The notes under the pieces: model-generated
The model's database searches: none
What the model saw: the letters and a program-made list of their open reading frames with translations, nothing else
Told to the model about the DNA's origin: nothing
Part shown: piece by piece, positions 1-8,444 of the stretch
How positions within the stretch are numbered: the first letter of the stretch is position 1
Layout of the letters: each line of letters starts with the position of its first letter
Made by a program: the position numbers and the translations under genes
Source: UBA9676 sp035532275
GTDB lineage: Bacteria > Actinomycetota > Actinomycetes > Streptosporangiales > Streptosporangiaceae
NCBI GenBank assembly: GCA_035532275.1
Contig: DATKRG010000229.1
Span: forward strand, 14,661 to 78,660
Reading direction: 5' to 3'
Length of the DNA: 64,000 bases

Positions 1-1
1 G

Positions 2-466
2 ATGAACCTGATGGAGATCATCCCGTTCGCCCAGTTCCCGGCCATGTCGCGGATCGCCTTCCCGGTCGCGCTGATGCTCATGGTGTACAGCACGTACACC
101 TTCGTCGGCATCAAGCACCAGGGCCTGGGCGGCTACTTCCGGAACATGATCCCCAGGGACGTGCCTGCCGGGGTGCTGGTGCTTCTCGCGCCGGTCGAGA
201 TCCTCCAGTACGTGATCGTCCGGCCGTTCACCCTGGCAATCCGGCTCTTCGCCAACATGTTCGCCGGGCACGTGCTGCTGCTGGTGTTCACGCTGGCGAC
301 CTGGTACACGCTCCAGCTCGGGCTCGGCCTGATCTACAGCGCCACCTCGTTCGTCCTGGTGATCGTGCTCACCGCCTTCGAGATGCTGATCCAGGCCCTG
401 CAGGCCTTCATCTTCACCATCTTGACCGCGCAGTACATCGGGGGGTCGCTGGAAGCGGGTCACTGA
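2..466 (+). CDS. atpB: ATP synthase subunit a, C-terminal part
   Basis: C-terminal part of subunit a of the F1Fo ATP synthase, the membrane stator protein that forms the proton half-channels against the c-ring. The frame is open to base 1, so the ATG at base 2 is probably internal and the gene begins outside the window. The 154 visible residues contain the essential channel arginine in AIRLFANMFAGH (about residue 81 here), flanked by hydrophobic helices, and end LTAQYIGGSLEAGH. It is followed by the rest of the atp operon in the usual order, which makes the call secure. The true start cannot be seen. Confidence 0.95.
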   Translation: MNLMEIIPFAQFPAMSRIAFPVALMLMVYSTYTFVGIKHQGLGGYFRNMIPRDVPAGVLVLLAPVEILQYVIVRPFTLAIRLFANMFAGHVLLLVFTLATWYTLQLGLGLIYSATSFVLVIVLTAFEMLIQALQAFIFTILTAQYIGGSLEAGH

Positions 467-574
467 TCCGGCCCGCCTCCGGATCGGCCGCGCGCCCGCC
501 GGAGGCCACACAGACTTGATATCCATCACCGCCGGCGGGGACGACCCGACGGCCTGAACGCAAAGGAACATCAC

Positions 575-838
575 ATGCCCGACGTGGCACACATTGCCGC
601 CGCCGCCACCACGACGCAGAACTTCATCGTCAACTTCGGGGCGCTCGCCTACGGCCTGGCGGCCATCGGCCCCGGCATCGGCATCGGCCTCATCTTCGGC
701 CACGGTGTCGAGGCCATGGCGCGCCAGCCGGAGGCAGCGGGCCTGATCCGCTCCAACATGTACATCGGGTTCGCGCTGACCGAGGCCCTGGCCCTGCTGG
801 GCTTCGTGGTCCCGTTCATCTTCCACGCGGCAGGCTGA
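575..838 (+). CDS. atpE: ATP synthase subunit c
   Basis: Proteolipid subunit c, which forms the rotating proton-carrying ring of Fo. It has 87 residues and two hydrophobic helices. The first carries the packing glycines GPGIGIGLI. The polar loop has RQPE (about residues 50-53), which contacts the F1 stalk. The second helix has the proton-binding glutamate in FALTEALAL (about residue 70). The length is typical of actinobacteria. The ATG follows AAAGGAAC at a good distance. In mycobacteria this subunit is the bedaquiline target; nothing here predicts susceptibility. It lies 108 bases after atpB and 52 bases before atpF. Confidence 0.97.
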   Translation: MPDVAHIAAAATTTQNFIVNFGALAYGLAAIGPGIGIGLIFGHGVEAMARQPEAAGLIRSNMYIGFALTEALALLGFVVPFIFHAAG

Positions 839-890
839 CCGCAGCCCCGTCGCCACCCGGCAGACGCCTACGTCGAAGGAGAAGCCGCAC

Positions 891-1430
891 ATGATGCACC
901 TCGCGGCAGCGGGCCAGCCTAACCCGATCATCCCGTCCCTCACCGAGCTGATCATCGGCGGGATAGCGTTCCTCATCGTCTTCGGGGCGCTCTACAAGGT
1001 CTTGATGCCGAGAATCACCAAGACCCTTGAGGAGCGGACCGACAAGATCGAAGGCGGGCTGGAGCGGGCACAGCAGGCCCAGGCCGAGGCGGACCAGGCA
1101 CTCGCCCAGTACCGCGAGCAGCTTGCCGAGGCCAGGCACGAAGCGGCCCGCCTGCGCGAGCAGGCCAAGGAGGAGGGCGCCCAGATCCTGGCCCAGATGC
1201 GGCAGGAAGCGGCCGCCGAGCGCCAGCGCCTGGTCGACGCGGCACACGCGCAGATCGACGCGGACCGCGCCCAGGCCTTCCAGGCGCTCAAGGCCGAGAT
1301 CGGCGCGCTCGCGGTGGAACTGGCCAGCCGGGTCGTGGGGGAGTCGCTGGCCGAAGAGGCCCGCCAGCGCCGCACCGTGGACCGCTTCCTGGCGGAGCTG
1401 GAAGCCCAGCCCGAAGGCGCCGCCCGATGA
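891..1430 (+). CDS. atpF: ATP synthase subunit b
   Basis: Peripheral-stalk subunit b, which joins membrane-bound Fo to the F1 head. It has 179 residues: one hydrophobic helix (about residues 18-40, ELIIGGIAFLIVFGALYKVL), then a long charged, alanine/glutamine-rich helix typical of the dimeric stalk (AQQAQAEADQALAQYREQ). Two adjacent ATG codons (891 and 894) are possible starts after the AAGGAGAAG ribosome site; the first is used here. In mycobacteria this subunit also exists fused to delta. Here b and delta are separate genes, as in Streptomyces. Confidence 0.95.
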   Translation: MMHLAAAGQPNPIIPSLTELIIGGIAFLIVFGALYKVLMPRITKTLEERTDKIEGGLERAQQAQAEADQALAQYREQLAEARHEAARLREQAKEEGAQILAQMRQEAAAERQRLVDAAHAQIDADRAQAFQALKAEIGALAVELASRVVGESLAEEARQRRTVDRFLAELEAQPEGAAR

Positions 1431-1445
1431 GCACGGAGATGACAC

Positions 1446-2258
1446 ATGCGCGGCGCTAGCCGGGCCGCCCTGGCCCAGGCACAGGAGCAGCTCATTGCCG
1501 CCGTTGCGGACCCCTCGGCCGCGGCGGTGATCGGCGACGAGCTGTTCGCGGTCGCCGGGCTGCTCGATGGCGAGGCGGGCCTGCGGCGGGCGCTGGCCGA
1601 CCCGACCAGCCCGCAGGGGGCCAGGACCGGACTGGTCCGCGGGCTGCTCGGCGGCCGGGTTTCCCGGGCCACGCTGGACCTGGTGGCGAACCTGGTGAGC
1701 CAGCGCTGGTCGGGCCCGCGGGATCTGTCCAGCGCGGCAGAACGGCTCGCGGTGCTGGCCACCGCGGCTGCGGCTGAGGCCGATGGCCACCTCGACGAGC
1801 TGGAGGACGAGCTGTTCCGGTTCGGCCGGATCGTCAGCGGCGAGCCGGACCTGCGTTCCGCGCTGTCCAACCCGCTGCTGCCGGCCGACCGCAAGCGCGG
1901 CCTGCTCGGCGCCCTGCTGCGGGCCAAGGTGACGCCGACGGCGCTGCGCCTGATCACCCAGGCGGCGGTTCACCCCCGGGGACGTAGCCTGGACGCGAGC
2001 CTGGAGGAGTACGCGCGGCTGGCCGCCGCCTGGCGGCAGCGCCTGATCGCGGTCGTGCGCGTCGCCACCGAGCTCACGGCCGGCCAGCGGGAGCGGGTGG
2101 GCGCGGCCCTGTCGCGCGCATATGGCCGCGATATTCACCTGAATGTCGTCATCGATCCCGAGGTCGTGGGTGGAATGTCCATCCAGATCGGGGATGAGTT
2201 CATCGACGGCAGCGTGGCGAGCCGTCTCGCCCAGCTACGGCACCGGCTGGCCTCGTGA
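1446..2258 (+). CDS. atpH: ATP synthase subunit delta
   Basis: Subunit delta (OSCP-like), which caps F1 and binds the peripheral stalk. At 270 residues it is longer than the roughly 180 of E. coli but normal for actinobacteria. The C-terminal part shows the family pattern: RVATELTAGQRERV, then LNVVIDPEVVGGMSIQIGDEFIDGS, then an RLAQLRHRL ending. The gene starts 15 bases after atpF, so the two are probably translated together. A 106-base spacer with no clear hairpin separates it from atpA. Confidence 0.94.
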   Translation: MRGASRAALAQAQEQLIAAVADPSAAAVIGDELFAVAGLLDGEAGLRRALADPTSPQGARTGLVRGLLGGRVSRATLDLVANLVSQRWSGPRDLSSAAERLAVLATAAAAEADGHLDELEDELFRFGRIVSGEPDLRSALSNPLLPADRKRGLLGALLRAKVTPTALRLITQAAVHPRGRSLDASLEEYARLAAAWRQRLIAVVRVATELTAGQRERVGAALSRAYGRDIHLNVVIDPEVVGGMSIQIGDEFIDGSVASRLAQLRHRLAS

Positions 2259-2364
2259 TGACCGAGCATGGCCGGTTCCCCGGGCAGCCAGACCCGTCAG
2301 CGGGCATCGCGGCAGCCGATAACAGACCTAACACCAGCATTCCGACGAGAAAGACGCGAGGACC

Positions 2365-4017
2365 ATGGCGGAGCTGACAATACGGCCCGACGAGATCCGG
2401 GACGCGCTGGCGAGCTTCGTCCAGGCGTATGAGCCGGACGCCGCCTCCCGGCAGGAGGTTGGCACGGTCGCCGAGTGCGGCGACGGTATTGCCCGGGTGG
2501 AGGGCCTGCCCTCCGCGATGGCCAACGAGCTGCTGGAGTTCCCCGGCGGGATCCGGGGCCTGGCGCTCAACCTGGACGTCCGCGAGATCGGTGTGGTCAT
2601 CCTCGGCGACTTCAGCAAGATCGAGGAAGGCCAGCAGGTCCGCCGGACCGGCGAGGTGCTGTCGGTCCCGGTCGGCGATGGCTTCCTGGGCCGGGTGGTG
2701 GACCCGCTCGGGGTGCCGCTGGACGGCAAGGGTGACATCGAGGGCACTGTCCTGCGGGCACTGGAGCTCCAGGCGCCGTCGGTGGTCCAGCGCAGCAAGG
2801 TGAACCAGCCGCTGCAGACCGGCATCAAGGCGATCGACGCGATGACCCCGGTCGGGCGCGGGCAGCGGGAGCTGATCATCGGCGACCGGCAGACCGGCAA
2901 GACCGCCATCGCCATCGACACGATCATCAACCAGAAGGCGAACTGGGAGTCCGGCGACCCGGCCCGGCAGGTCAAGTGCATCTACGTGGCGGTCGGCCAG
3001 AAGGGCTCCACCACCGCGCAGGTGCGGCAGGCGCTGGAGGACGCGGGCGCGATGGCGTACACCACCATCGTCGCCGCACCCGCCTCGGACCCGGCCGGCT
3101 ACAAGTACATCGCCCCCTACACCGGGTCGGCTATCGGCCAGCACTGGATGTACGCGGGCCAGCACGTGCTGATCATCTTCGACGACCTGTCCAAGCAGGC
3201 CGAGGCCTACCGGGCCATCTCCCTGCTGCTGCGTCGCCCCCCCGGCCGTGAGGCCTACCCGGGAGATGTCTTCTACCTGCACTCCCGGCTGCTGGAGCGG
3301 TGCGCCAAGCTCTCGAAGGATCTGGGCGGCGGGTCGCTGACCGGCCTGCCGATCATCGAGACCAAGGCCAACGACATCTCCGCCTACATCCCGACCAACG
3401 TCATCTCCATCACCGATGGGCAGATCTTCCTGGAGACCGACCTGTTCAACTCCGGGGTCCGGCCGGCCATCAACGTCGGCCGGTCGGTGTCCCGGGTCGG
3501 TGGCGACGCCCAGATCAAGGCGATGAAGAAGGTGGCCGGCGGGCTCAAGCTGGCCCTGTCGCAGTTCCGTGACCTGGAGGCGTTCGCCGCGTTCGCCTCC
3601 GACCTGGACCCGGTGTCCCGCGCCCAGCTGGAGCGCGGCTCGCGGCTGGTGGAACTGCTCAAGCAGCCGCAGTACAGCCCGCTGCCGGTGGAGCGGCAGG
3701 TGGTCGCGGTCTGGGCGGGCACCGGCGGGCACCTCGACGACGTGCCCATCGAGGACATCAGCCGGTTCGAGGACGAGTTCCTGGACATGATCGGCCGCCA
3801 GCACGCGGGCATCTACGACGCGATCCGGGAGACCGGCGAACTGTCCGATGACACCGCCACCGCGCTCAAGGACGCGATCGAGGAGTTCCGGCGCGGTTTC
3901 GAGGTCACCGGCGGCGAGATGCTGGTGAAGGAGGAGCCGGCCGAGCCGATCGAGGAGGCGAAGGTCGGCCACGAGAAGGTGACCAAGTACGTCCCGCCGC
4001 CGGCCCGGCAGGGCTAG
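2365..4017 (+). CDS. atpA: ATP synthase subunit alpha
   Basis: Non-catalytic nucleotide-binding subunit of the F1 hexamer, 550 residues. It has the beta-barrel N-terminus with GDGIARVEGL, the P-loop GDRQTGKT (about residues 173-180), the PYTGSAIGQHWMYAG segment, and the alpha signature PAINVGRSVSRVGG near residue 372. The C-terminus carries an acidic/lysine tail (VKEEPAEPIEEAKVGHEKV) of the kind seen in actinobacterial alpha subunits; the mycobacterial tail has been linked to suppression of ATP hydrolysis. It is the fifth gene of the operon and is followed by gamma after 16 bases. Confidence 0.97.
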   Translation: MAELTIRPDEIRDALASFVQAYEPDAASRQEVGTVAECGDGIARVEGLPSAMANELLEFPGGIRGLALNLDVREIGVVILGDFSKIEEGQQVRRTGEVLSVPVGDGFLGRVVDPLGVPLDGKGDIEGTVLRALELQAPSVVQRSKVNQPLQTGIKAIDAMTPVGRGQRELIIGDRQTGKTAIAIDTIINQKANWESGDPARQVKCIYVAVGQKGSTTAQVRQALEDAGAMAYTTIVAAPASDPAGYKYIAPYTGSAIGQHWMYAGQHVLIIFDDLSKQAEAYRAISLLLRRPPGREAYPGDVFYLHSRLLERCAKLSKDLGGGSLTGLPIIETKANDISAYIPTNVISITDGQIFLETDLFNSGVRPAINVGRSVSRVGGDAQIKAMKKVAGGLKLALSQFRDLEAFAAFASDLDPVSRAQLERGSRLVELLKQPQYSPLPVERQVVAVWAGTGGHLDDVPIEDISRFEDEFLDMIGRQHAGIYDAIRETGELSDDTATALKDAIEEFRRGFEVTGGEMLVKEEPAEPIEEAKVGHEKVTKYVPPPARQG

Positions 4018-4033
4018 GCCGGGAAGGGCAGAC

Positions 4034-4945
4034 ATGGGAGCAGAACTCCGAGCGGTCAGGCAGCGGATCCGGTCGATCCAGTCCACTGCCAAGATCACCC
4101 GTGCCCAGGAACTGATCGCGGCGTCACGCATCATCAAGGCGCAGCAGCGGGTGCGGGCCTCCGCGCCCTATGCCCGGGAGATCGAGCGGGCGGTGGAGGC
4201 AGTGGTCAGCCGCTCCGCGCACATCGACCACCCACTGGTGCGCGAGCCCGTGCGCAGCGAGCGGGCGGCGGTGCTCGTCCTGACCAGCGACCGCGGCTTC
4301 TGCGGCGGGTACAACGCCAACGTGCTGCGTGAGACGCAGCGGCTGCGGGCACTGCTGGCGGACCGGGGCGTCCCGGTAGCCACCTACGTGGCCGGGACCA
4401 AAGGCATCATCTGGCACCGCTTCCGCGGCCGGGAACTGGCCGGCGATTGGAGCGGCTTCTCCGACAACCCCACCCACCACTGGGCACGGGAGATCACGCA
4501 GAGGCTGCTCGAGGAGTTCGAGCGCCCCGCAGCCGAGGGCGGGGTGGACGAGATCCACCTCGTCTACACCGAGTTCGTGTCCATGCTCACCCAGCGGCCG
4601 GTGGTCCGCCGGATCCTGCCGCTGGAAATCGAGGAAGTCGAGGCGGAGCCGCCCAGCGGGCCCGTCCCGCTGTACGAGTTCGAGCCGTCCCCGCAGGTCG
4701 TCCTGAATGCCCTTCTTCCGTGGTACGTGGAGAACCGGATCTATCACGCGCTGCTGGAGAGCGCGGCGGCCGAGATCGCCGAACGCAGGCGGGCGATGAA
4801 GTCGGCCACCGACAACGCGAGCGACCTGCTGGAGCAGTTCACCCGTGAGGCGAACAAGGCCCGCCAGGCCGAGATCACCCAGGAAATCAGCGAGATCGTC
4901 GGGGGCGCCAACGCGCTGGCCGAGTCGATCGCAACCAGCGAGTGA
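4034..4945 (+). CDS. atpG: ATP synthase subunit gamma
   Basis: Central rotor shaft of F1, 303 residues. The N-terminal helix has the family pattern ELRAVRQRIRSIQSTAKITRAQELIAASRI. The Rossmann-like middle has SDRGFCGGYNANVLR, and the C-terminal helix has AAEIAERRRAMKSATDNASDLL. About 14 extra residues near ALLADRGVPVATYV and after EAEPPSG match the actinobacterial form, which is longer than that of E. coli. An RBS (GGGAAGGGCAG) precedes the ATG. The stop TGA at 4943-4945 lies just before the likely beta start at 4954. Confidence 0.96.
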   Translation: MGAELRAVRQRIRSIQSTAKITRAQELIAASRIIKAQQRVRASAPYAREIERAVEAVVSRSAHIDHPLVREPVRSERAAVLVLTSDRGFCGGYNANVLRETQRLRALLADRGVPVATYVAGTKGIIWHRFRGRELAGDWSGFSDNPTHHWAREITQRLLEEFERPAAEGGVDEIHLVYTEFVSMLTQRPVVRRILPLEIEEVEAEPPSGPVPLYEFEPSPQVVLNALLPWYVENRIYHALLESAAAEIAERRRAMKSATDNASDLLEQFTREANKARQAEITQEISEIVGGANALAESIATSE

Positions 4946-4953
4946 GGGTCACC

Positions 4954-6411
4954 ATGACCGCAACCGTAGAGAACGCCACCGCCGGCCGGCCGAACGCCGC
5001 CGGCCAGGCCGGGCGGGTAGCCCGGGTTATCGGCCCGGTGGTGGACGTGGAGTTCGGCACCGACCAGATGCCCGGCATCTACAACGCGCTCCATGTGGAT
5101 GTCACGCTGGGCGAGGAGGTCAAGACGCTGACCCTGGAGGTCGCCCAGCACGTCGGCGAGAACACGGTGCGGGCGATCTCCATGCAGCCGACCGACGGCC
5201 TGGTGCGCGGTGCGACCGTGACCGACACCGGGTCGGCCATCTCGGTGCCGGTCGGCGACGTCACCAAGGGCCATGTCTTCAACGTCCTCGGTGAGTCGCT
5301 GGACGTGCCGACCGCGTCGCTGAAGATCACCGAGCGCTGGGGGATCCACCGCGACGCCCCCGACTTCGACAAGCTGGAGCCGCGGACCGAGATCCTGGAG
5401 ACCGGGATCAAGGTTCTCGACCTGCTCACCCCCTACGTCAAGGGCGGCAAGATCGGCCTGTTCGGCGGGGCCGGCGTGGGCAAGACGGTGCTCATCCAGG
5501 AGATGATCACCCGGGTGGCCAAGAACTTCGGTGGCGTGTCGGTGTTCGCCGGGGTCGGCGAGCGCACCCGTGAGGGCAACGACCTGTTCATCGAGATGAC
5601 CGAGTCGAACGTCATCAAGGACACGGCGCTGGTGTTCGGCCAGATGGACGAGCCGCCCGGCACCCGGCTGCGGGTCGGGCTGGCGGCGCTGACCATGGCC
5701 GAGTATTTCCGCGACGTCCAGGGCCAGGACGTGCTGCTGTTCATCGACAACATCTTCCGGTTCACCCAGGCGGGCTCGGAGGTCTCCACCCTGCTCGGCC
5801 GGATGCCGTCGGCGGTCGGCTACCAGCCCACCCTGGCGGACGAGATGGGCCAGCTGCAGGAGCGGATCACCTCCACCCGCGGCCACTCCATCACCTCCAT
5901 GCAGGCGATCTACGTGCCCGCGGACGACATCACCGACCCGGCCCCGCACACCACGTTCGCCCACCTGGACGCGACCACGGTGCTGTCCCGGGCGATCACC
6001 GAGAAGGGGATCTTCCCGGCGGTTGACCCGCTGGACTCCGCCTCGCGGATCCTGGACGCCAACTACGTGGGCCAGGAGCACTACGACGTCGCCCGCGAGG
6101 TGCAGCGGATCCTCCAGCGGTACAAGGAGCTGCAGGACATCATCGCCATCCTCGGCATCGACGAGCTGTCCGAGGAGGACAAGGTCACCGTCCAGCGGGC
6201 ACGGCGGATCGAGCGGTTCCTGTCGCACCCGATGTTCGTGGCCGAGCAGTTCACCGGGCAGCCCGGTGTGTTCGTGCCGCTCACCGAGACGATCGCCTCC
6301 TTCAAGGCGCTCTGCGAAGGCAAGTACGACCACATCCCGGAGCAGGCGTTCTTCATGTGCGGCGGGATCGAGGACGTGGAGCGCAAAGCGGCGGAGCTGG
6401 AGCGCCAGTGA
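4954..6411 (+). CDS. atpD: ATP synthase subunit beta
   Basis: Catalytic subunit of F1, which makes or splits ATP at the alpha/beta interface. It has 485 residues from the ATG at 4954. An in-frame GTG at 4942 would add four residues and overlap the atpG stop, but the ATG fits family starts better. It shows the P-loop GGAGVGKT (about residues 171-178), the catalytic glutamate in GVGERTREGND, Walker B LLFIDNIFRFTQAGSEVS, and the ATP-synthase signature PAVDPLDSAS. Epsilon follows after 15 bases. Confidence 0.97.
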   Translation: MTATVENATAGRPNAAGQAGRVARVIGPVVDVEFGTDQMPGIYNALHVDVTLGEEVKTLTLEVAQHVGENTVRAISMQPTDGLVRGATVTDTGSAISVPVGDVTKGHVFNVLGESLDVPTASLKITERWGIHRDAPDFDKLEPRTEILETGIKVLDLLTPYVKGGKIGLFGGAGVGKTVLIQEMITRVAKNFGGVSVFAGVGERTREGNDLFIEMTESNVIKDTALVFGQMDEPPGTRLRVGLAALTMAEYFRDVQGQDVLLFIDNIFRFTQAGSEVSTLLGRMPSAVGYQPTLADEMGQLQERITSTRGHSITSMQAIYVPADDITDPAPHTTFAHLDATTVLSRAITEKGIFPAVDPLDSASRILDANYVGQEHYDVAREVQRILQRYKELQDIIAILGIDELSEEDKVTVQRARRIERFLSHPMFVAEQFTGQPGVFVPLTETIASFKALCEGKYDHIPEQAFFMCGGIEDVERKAAELERQ

Positions 6412-6426
6412 ACGGGGTAACGCGCC

Positions 6427-6840
6427 GTGACGCTTAGGGTTGAGCTGGTCGCGCCGGACGGTGAGATCTGGTCCGGGCGGGCCCGGATGGTGATCGCCAA
6501 GACCCTGGACGGGGATCTGGGTGTGCTCACCGGTCATCCGCCGGTGCTCGGGATCCTGGCCGAGGGCAGCCTCATCCAGATCCTCGACCCCGAGGACAGC
6601 GAGGGGACGGCGGGCCAGCATGTGCTGGCCGCGGTGAGCAGTGGCTTCCTCGCGGTCGCGGACGACCGGGTGTCCATCATGTCCCGGCAGGCCCAGCTGG
6701 GGTCCCAGGTGGACACCAGCGCTGTGCAGGCGGAGCTGGACGCCGCGCTGGCGGCCACCGGGCCGCTGCCGCCGGACGCCGAGCCTGCCGAGGTGAAGTA
6801 CGCGCGGGCGCTGCTGCGGGCTGCGGGCGAGCGGTCCTGA
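6427..6840 (+). CDS. atpC: ATP synthase subunit epsilon
   Basis: Epsilon subunit, which links the gamma shaft to the c-ring and in many bacteria restrains ATP hydrolysis. It has 137 residues with a GTG start. The beta-sandwich is recognisable (LRVELVAPDGEIWSGRARMVIAKTLDGDLGVLTGHPPVLGIL begins the domain), followed by a short helical C-terminus rich in alanine. It is the last atp gene. A DUF2550 gene follows after 24 bases, the standard actinobacterial arrangement. Confidence 0.95.
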   Translation: MTLRVELVAPDGEIWSGRARMVIAKTLDGDLGVLTGHPPVLGILAEGSLIQILDPEDSEGTAGQHVLAAVSSGFLAVADDRVSIMSRQAQLGSQVDTSAVQAELDAALAATGPLPPDAEPAEVKYARALLRAAGERS

Positions 6841-6864
6841 CGAGGGCCAGCGGCCGGGCCCGGG

Positions 6865-7311
6865 ATGAGCAAAGCACTGGCGCTCGACGCGGCCTGGATC
6901 TTCGCCGCCTTCCTGGTCGTGGTGGTGCTGGCGGCGGCCGGGATCGCTGGCCGCCGGATCCTGCTGGACCGGGGCGGCGGCACGGTGGAATGCGGGCTGC
7001 GCAGGCCGGGCGGCAACTGGCGGCTCGGAGTGGCCGCCTACCGGGCTGACGAGCTGCGCTGGTACGACGGCGTCGGCGTGCTGCTCACCCCGGAGGAGAC
7101 CCTGTCCCGGCGGTCGCTGGCGGTCATCTCGCGCCGCCCGGCGGACGCGGGCGAGGCGGTGCGGCTGGGGCCCGGCATGGTGGTGGTGGCCTGCCGCCCG
7201 GGGGAGAGCCCGGACCTGATCGAGCTGGCCATGGGGGAGTCCGCGCTGACCGGCTTCCTGGCCTGGCTGGAGGCGGCCCCGCCCGGCTCCTACCAGCGCT
7301 GGCCCGGCTGA
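6865..7311 (+). CDS. DUF2550 family membrane-anchored protein
   Basis: A 148-residue protein with one N-terminal membrane helix (about residues 9-31, AAWIFAAFLVVVVLAAAGIAG), then a small soluble domain with the DUF2550 pattern: GGTVECGLR near residue 38, GGNWRLGVAAYRADELRWY, and RRPADAGEAVRLGPGMVVVACR. This family almost always follows atpC in actinobacteria (Rv1312 in M. tuberculosis, from memory), but no function is known to me. The soluble part is probably cytoplasmic. The next gene is convergent, with 87 bases between the two stops. Confidence 0.88.
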   Translation: MSKALALDAAWIFAAFLVVVVLAAAGIAGRRILLDRGGGTVECGLRRPGGNWRLGVAAYRADELRWYDGVGVLLTPEETLSRRSLAVISRRPADAGEAVRLGPGMVVVACRPGESPDLIELAMGESALTGFLAWLEAAPPGSYQRWPG

Positions 7312-7398
7312 CCCCGAACCCGTTAGGTGCGCTGCGGGCAGGCGCCTCGGATGTTCGGATGGCGCGGGTGGGGGTGGTGGTTCGGGTGCGTGTGGGGC

Positions 7399-7995
7399 TC
7401 AGCGGTCGCCGCCGGGCTTCCACAGGACGTCGCCGTGCTCGGCGTTCGCCTGCCGGGCGAGGATGAACAGCAGGTCGGAGAGGCGGTTGAGGTAGCGCGC
7501 CGTGCGCGGGTTCATGGTGTCCCCGTAGACGGCCAGGGCCGCCCAGGTGCTGCGCTCGGCCCGGCGGACCACCGTCCGGGCGGTGTGCAGCAGCGCGGCC
7601 CCGGCGGTGCCGCCGGGCAGCACGAAGCTGCGCAGCGTGGGCAGGTCGGCGTTGTGCTCGTCGCAGTCGCGTTCCAGCGCCGAAACATAGGTGTCGTCTA
7701 TGCGCAGCGGCGGGTAAGGCGGGTTGTCGCTCACCGGGTTGCACAGGTCCGCCCCGACGTCGAACAGCTCGTTCTGGACCCGGGCCAGCACCGCCACCGC
7801 CCGGTCGCCCAGCCCGCCGAGCGCCAGTGCGGTCCCGATCGCGCAGTTGGCCTCGTCCACGTCGGCGAAGGCGGCAAGCCGCGGGTCGGTCTTGGCTACC
7901 CGGCTGGTACCGCCCAGCGCTGTGGTCCCGTCGTCACCGGTGCGGGTATAGATACGCGACAGAACGATGGGCTGGTCCCGGCGATTCTCTGACAT
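7399..7995 (-). CDS. Cob(I)alamin adenosyltransferase, PduO type
   Basis: Transfers the adenosyl group of ATP to cob(I)alamin to give adenosylcobalamin, the cofactor of acyl-CoA mutases. The 198 residues show the PduO/MMAB family pattern: IYTRTGDDGTTALGGTSRVAKTDPRLAAFADVDEANCAIG at the N-terminus (ATP site), LDVGADL-like FDVGADLCNP, FVLPGGTAGAALLHTARTVVRRAER, and YLNRLSDLLFILARQAN. The start is an ATG at 7995. It lies divergent from the GMC gene. The isobutyryl-CoA mutase encoded at 26.1 kb would need its product, and MeaB at 20.5 kb protects such enzymes. Confidence 0.93.
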   Translation of the reverse strand: MSENRRDQPIVLSRIYTRTGDDGTTALGGTSRVAKTDPRLAAFADVDEANCAIGTALALGGLGDRAVAVLARVQNELFDVGADLCNPVSDNPPYPPLRIDDTYVSALERDCDEHNADLPTLRSFVLPGGTAGAALLHTARTVVRRAERSTWAALAVYGDTMNPRTARYLNRLSDLLFILARQANAEHGDVLWKPGGDR

Positions 7996-8136
7996 GGCAT
8001 CACGGTAGCGGGTAGGGCTGGCGCGGCCGCGGTCCGCTGCCGGCGCGTCCTGAAGACCGCGGAATCAACGATGTGATCAATCGCCTGACCTGGGGTATTC
8101 ACATTTTGACCACGATGTGGCATCGTATAACTGCGA

Positions 8137-8271
8137 AGAGTCACCAGACTCGGAGCCAGTGAGCTAGCCTGCCGGCTGCCTCGCCCGGCGGATCTCGGGG
8201 GCCCGCCGGACACCGACGGTGGCAGGCAGTGTGGAGGGGTGCGCCCCCGGCCAGCGGCCGGGGGCGCACCC
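8137..8271 (+). ncRNA. Candidate structured small RNA or leader
   Basis: The 449-base gap between the divergent adenosyltransferase and GMC genes holds unusual structure. TTGACC (8106-8111) and TATAAC (8126-8131) resemble promoter boxes, though only 14 bases apart. Downstream, GCCTGCC (from about 8167) can pair with GGCAGGC (about 8220), enclosing a stem CCGGCGG/CCGCCGG. A 16-bp perfect hairpin follows (8237-8271). Together these suggest a transcript of about 135 bases ending in a terminator, or a 5' leader of the GMC gene. It does not match the cobalamin, TPP or c-di-AMP riboswitch cores I know. The strand is assigned from the boxes only. Confidence 0.3.
8237..8271 (+). terminator. Perfect 16-bp GC hairpin
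   Basis: The arms 8237-8252 and 8256-8271 (GGGTGCGCCCCCGGCC and its exact complement) are separated by the three-base loop AGC. No T-run follows, which is common for actinobacterial terminators. It lies 170 bases upstream of the GMC start and downstream of no annotated gene on the plus strand. It therefore ends either the candidate small RNA or an attenuated leader. A protein-binding role is also possible. Confidence 0.5.
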
Positions 8272-8444
8272 ATGTGCTGCGGGGCCGTGAGCGGCCCGGG
8301 GGACCGGGCTGGCAGGCCGCCGGGGCCGGCGGCTTACCCGTCCCCGGGAGTGGCCGGCGGCGGGCCGGGGAGTGGCCGGGCACACGGCCGCACGCGCCGG
8401 TAGGGTTGTCGCCTACAGCCCGAACTGTGGTTGAGAAGGTGACC

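Noticed and set aside
2200..4137. 645-residue open frame antisense to atpA
   Set aside because: Low-complexity shadow of a GC-rich gene, with no recognisable domain. Similar long frames oppose atpFH, atpD, the GMC gene, the malic enzyme and the flippase.
8100..8271. Cobalamin riboswitch near the adenosyltransferase gene
   Set aside because: The conserved B12-box and core sequences are not present, and the orientation points to the GMC gene rather than the adenosyltransferase.
8229..8444. N-terminal extension of the GMC oxidoreductase to base 8229
   Set aside because: The added residues are Gly/Pro/Arg-rich, run through the perfect hairpin, and lie upstream of a good ribosome site and the conserved FAD-binding start.
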